Position numbers and translations under genes: made by a program. The notes under the pieces are model-generated. The model saw only the letters and a program-made list of their open reading frames with translations. It was not told where the DNA came from and made no database searches. Shown piece by piece: positions 5,756 through 6,803 of a stretch of 6,803 bases of DNA. The DNA is from Omnitrophica WOR_2 bacterium GWA2_47_8 (GTDB taxonomy: Bacteria > Omnitrophota > Gorgyraeia > Zapsychrales > GWA2-47-8): contig MHFY01000150.1 in NCBI GenBank assembly GCA_001805375.1, forward strand, positions 20,440-27,242, in the 5' to 3' direction. How positions within the stretch are numbered: position 1 is the first letter of the stretch; each line of letters starts with the position of its first letter.

Positions 5756-5956
5756 ATGGCTAAAGGAATCGTAAAGTGGTTTAGTGACCAAAAAGGTTAC
5801 GGCTTCGTTACTCCGGAAAACGGCAAAGATGTGTTTGTGCACCACAGCGCAATTCAGGGCGATGGTTACAAATCATTAGCCGAAGGTCAGGCGATCGAAT
5901 TTGAGATCACAACCGGACCTAAGGGAGAACAAGCAACGAATGTTGTGAAGATCTAA
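5756..5956 (+). CDS. Cold-shock domain protein (CspA family)
   Basis: A 66-residue single cold-shock domain, the standard size for the family. It starts MAKGIVKWFSDQKGYGF; the RNA-binding motif RNP1 is KGYGFV (13-18) and RNP2 is VFVHH (27-31). The C-terminus ATNVVKI closes the five-stranded barrel. Such proteins bind single-stranded RNA and DNA in the cytoplasm and act as RNA chaperones or transcription antiterminators; some are cold-induced and some constitutive. The long structured leader, with a promoter about 170 bases upstream, an intervening terminator, competing hairpins and a strong AGGAGG site, points to post-transcriptional control. The classic cspA cold box is not evident. The gene stands alone on the plus strand and is closed by a strong terminator at 6057-6088. 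Which csp paralogue it is cannot be told. Confidence 0.95.
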   Translation: MAKGIVKWFSDQKGYGFVTPENGKDVFVHHSAIQGDGYKSLAEGQAIEFEITTGPKGEQATNVVKI

Positions 5957-5964
5957 ATGAGCAC

Positions 5965-5996
5965 ATGATTTACGGAGCAACGCGCTCGTAAATCAT
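5965..5996. repeat. Hairpin directly downstream of the csp gene
   Basis: ATGATTTACGGAGC (5965-5978) and GCTCGTAAATCAT (5984-5996) form a 13-base-pair stem with one bulged G and a 5-base loop. No T-run follows. It may protect the mRNA 3' end or be a copy of a small dispersed palindrome. Confidence 0.65.
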
Positions 5997-6010
5997 AGGT
6001 GCGAATTTAA

Positions 6011-6043
6011 TCCCGTAACCTGAGCGTAGCGAAGATTACGGGA
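6011..6043. repeat. Second hairpin between the csp gene and its terminator
   Basis: TCCCGTAA (6011-6018) pairs perfectly with TTACGGGA (6036-6043). After a C-A mismatch, CT and AG add two more pairs. The loop carries GAGCGTAGCGA; the wider CTGAGCGTAGCGAAG is a motif I recall as recurring between genes in many environmental bacterial genomes. No T-run follows, so it is not a terminator. Confidence 0.6.
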
Positions 6044-6056
6044 ATACCTCACATAT

Positions 6057-6090
6057 AAAAGGGCCCAGTCTTTCGACTGGGCCTTTTTCT
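6057..6090 (+). terminator. Strong intrinsic terminator of the csp gene
   Basis: GGCCCAGTC (6062-6070) and GACTGGGCC (6075-6083) form a perfect 9-base-pair stem with the loop TTTC, followed by TTTTT. The stem is preceded by AAAA, so it could also act on the minus strand. Confidence 0.93.
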
Positions 6091-6132
6091 ATGACTTTGT
6101 GCCGTAATTCTATTATTAAGGAACGGTCCAAT

Positions 6133-6161
6133 AAAAAAACCCGTGTCTAACAAGGCACGGG
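6133..6161 (-). terminator. Intrinsic terminator of the small RNA
   Basis: On the minus strand CCCGTG (6161-6156) pairs with CACGGG (6145-6140) across a 10-base loop, and seven T (6139-6133) follow. It faces the csp terminator at 6057-6090, as expected for convergent units. Confidence 0.8.
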
Positions 6162-6227
6162 CTGGTGGTACTGCCAACGCTTTTTAGCACATTTATAAAG
6201 CGGAGCAAGATGCTTCAAATCACCGCT
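6133..6227 (-). ncRNA. Predicted small RNA of about 95 nt, no known family recognised
   Basis: A strong minus-strand promoter (6234-6261) and an intrinsic terminator (6133-6161) define a transcript starting near 6227. The 5' end can pair AGCGG (6227-6223) with CCGCT (6203-6199), and a short inner stem AGC/GCT may extend this. A central part contains TTGGCAGTACCACCAGCC, and the terminator stem closes the molecule. It does not look like a tRNA, 4.5S RNA or 6S RNA. A 23-codon frame opening at TTG (6218) and ending at TAG (6149-6147) fits inside, but it has no clear ribosome binding site. It could instead be the processed or regulated 3' part of a transcript from the membrane protein gene upstream. 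Confidence 0.5.
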
Positions 6228-6233
6228 GATCTA

Positions 6234-6261
6234 ACTATATCACTGGCTTTCTTTTTGTCAA
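6234..6261 (-). promoter_or_regulatory. Strong promoter driving the small RNA
   Basis: On the minus strand TTGACA (6261-6256) is a perfect -35 and TATAGT (6239-6234) matches the -10 at five of six positions. The spacer is 16 bases and TGA directly before the -10 adds an extended element. No gene follows on this strand before the terminator about 75-100 bases downstream. Confidence 0.7.
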
Positions 6262-6307
6262 GCCTCAAAATTCGGGGCAAATTCGCGGGGGCATATGCTT
6301 TATAAAA

Positions 6308-6362
6308 GGACACTAGAACACTGAAGCACATGCAAGGTCGAGTGACAGGTGTTCGAGTGTTC
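6308..6362. repeat. Imperfect inverted repeat after the membrane protein gene
   Basis: On the minus strand GAACACTCGAACAC (6362-6349) and GTGTTCTAGTGTCC (6321-6308) pair at 12 of 14 positions across a 27-base loop. TTTTATA follows, so it might act as a weak terminator for the gene ending at 6365. The left arm is itself made of GAACAC-like units, suggesting a repeat-derived element. A separate short palindrome, GATCATGA then TCATGATC with two bases between (6363-6380), overlaps the gene's stop codon. Confidence 0.45.
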
Positions 6363-6364
6363 GA

Positions 6365-6793
6365 TCATGACTTCATGATCTTCCATTTCTCAAAAAGCAC
6401 CATGCCTGCCGCCAGCGCCGCAAAAAAAATGAACGCCTCCTTTGCGCCGAAGGAAAGCGCGGTCACCGCCGGGCCCGGGCACACCCCGCCCAAACCCCAG
6501 CCGATCCCGAACAAAACCGAGCCGATGACAAGCGGCTTATCGATCGCCTGGCCGGCGGGGAGAGAAAATTTTTCTCCGCAGACCGGCGATCTGCAGGACT
6601 TTAAGATCAAAGGGAACACGGGCATGGCGACCAGCAGCGCGCCGCCCATCACGAACAAAAGCCTCGGGTCCCACTGCCCCGTGATATCCAGAAACGCCAC
6701 CACCACCGACGGGTCGGTCATGCGCGAGACGCACAAGCCGAAGCCGAAAAGCGCCCCGGCAAAAAACGCGCTTAAAAGCTGTTTAACCACCAC
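6365..6793 (-). CDS. DUF6691 / YeeE-YedE family membrane protein (half-size subunit)
   Basis: The 142-residue inner-membrane protein has about four hydrophobic segments. It carries two family signatures: GFGLCVSRMTDPSVVVAFLDI (17-37) and GIGWGLGGVCPGPAVTAL (96-113), the latter with Cys105 in the CPGPA motif. Related YeeE proteins import thiosulfate through conserved cysteines, and half-size members such as this usually work beside a second YeeE/YedE subunit, often with sulfur-metabolism genes. That partner is expected just upstream, off the right edge. Extra cysteines occur at 21, 67 and 72. The sequence reads GTG GTG GTT at the start with AGGAGG just upstream; spacing of 3 bases to the first GTG and 6 to the second slightly favours 6790. 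The gene is GC-rich, unlike its csp neighbour. Substrate specificity is inferred from family only. Confidence 0.83.
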   Translation of the reverse strand: MVVKQLLSAFFAGALFGFGLCVSRMTDPSVVVAFLDITGQWDPRLLFVMGGALLVAMPVFPLILKSCRSPVCGEKFSLPAGQAIDKPLVIGSVLFGIGWGLGGVCPGPAVTALSFGAKEAFIFFAALAAGMVLFEKWKIMKS

Positions 6794-6803
6794 ACCCCTC
6801 CTG

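Noticed and set aside
6147..6218. 23-codon frame inside the predicted small RNA
   Set aside because: It needs a TTG start with no properly spaced ribosome binding site and its stop lies in the terminator loop; kept only as a remark under the RNA.
6140..6230. tRNA-like gene or known riboswitch in the small RNA region
   Set aside because: No T-loop consensus, no cloverleaf stems and no riboswitch core I know were found, and no gene follows that it could control on the same strand.
6537..6734. Open frame on the minus strand within the DUF6691 gene
   Set aside because: It is an overlapping frame of a clearly coding gene and its protein has no family features.

Overview
The window looks like chromosomal DNA from an uncultured, probably Gram-negative bacterium that makes menaquinone. 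No rRNA or other taxonomic marker is present, so the lineage is open. Small AT-rich palindromes and short tandem repeats between genes recall genomes of Candidatus Omnitrophota and similar candidate phyla, but that is an impression only.

Positions 1-2277 (minus strand) hold three menaquinone biosynthesis genes in the order menB, menA, menC. MenB (naphthoyl-CoA synthase) and MenA (prenyltransferase) are complete. MenC (o-succinylbenzoate synthase) overlaps menA by 4 bases and runs off the left edge. A credible extended -10 promoter lies just upstream of menB. A heptamer repeat and hairpin fill the menB-menA gap.

Positions 2320-4750 (minus strand) hold an MBOAT-family O-acyltransferase and a membrane-anchored SGNH-like protein that overlap by 32 bases. 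This pairing is typical of surface-polysaccharide O-acetylation systems (AlgI/AlgJ, DltB/DltD, PatA/PatB type). Positions 4852-5358 (minus strand) hold a toxin-first type II toxin-antitoxin pair: a BrnT-like toxin and a CopG-type antitoxin with a C-terminal ribbon-helix-helix. A large palindrome overlaps the predicted promoter.

Positions 5553-6088 (plus strand) hold a cold-shock protein gene with an elaborate leader: a consensus-like promoter, an intrinsic terminator upstream of the gene, a possible 21-codon leader ORF, and a hairpin with two competing partners. Two hairpins and a strong terminator follow the gene. Positions 6133-6261 (minus strand) hold a promoter-to-terminator unit predicting an unrecognised RNA of about 95 nt. 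Positions 6365-6793 (minus strand) hold a DUF6691/YeeE-YedE half-protein whose partner should lie off the right edge.

The men genes and the right-end membrane gene are GC-rich, whereas the acyltransferase pair, toxin-antitoxin pair and csp region are visibly AT-richer. This suggests an accessory block between core genes. The most interesting unexplained elements are the csp leader and the small RNA unit.
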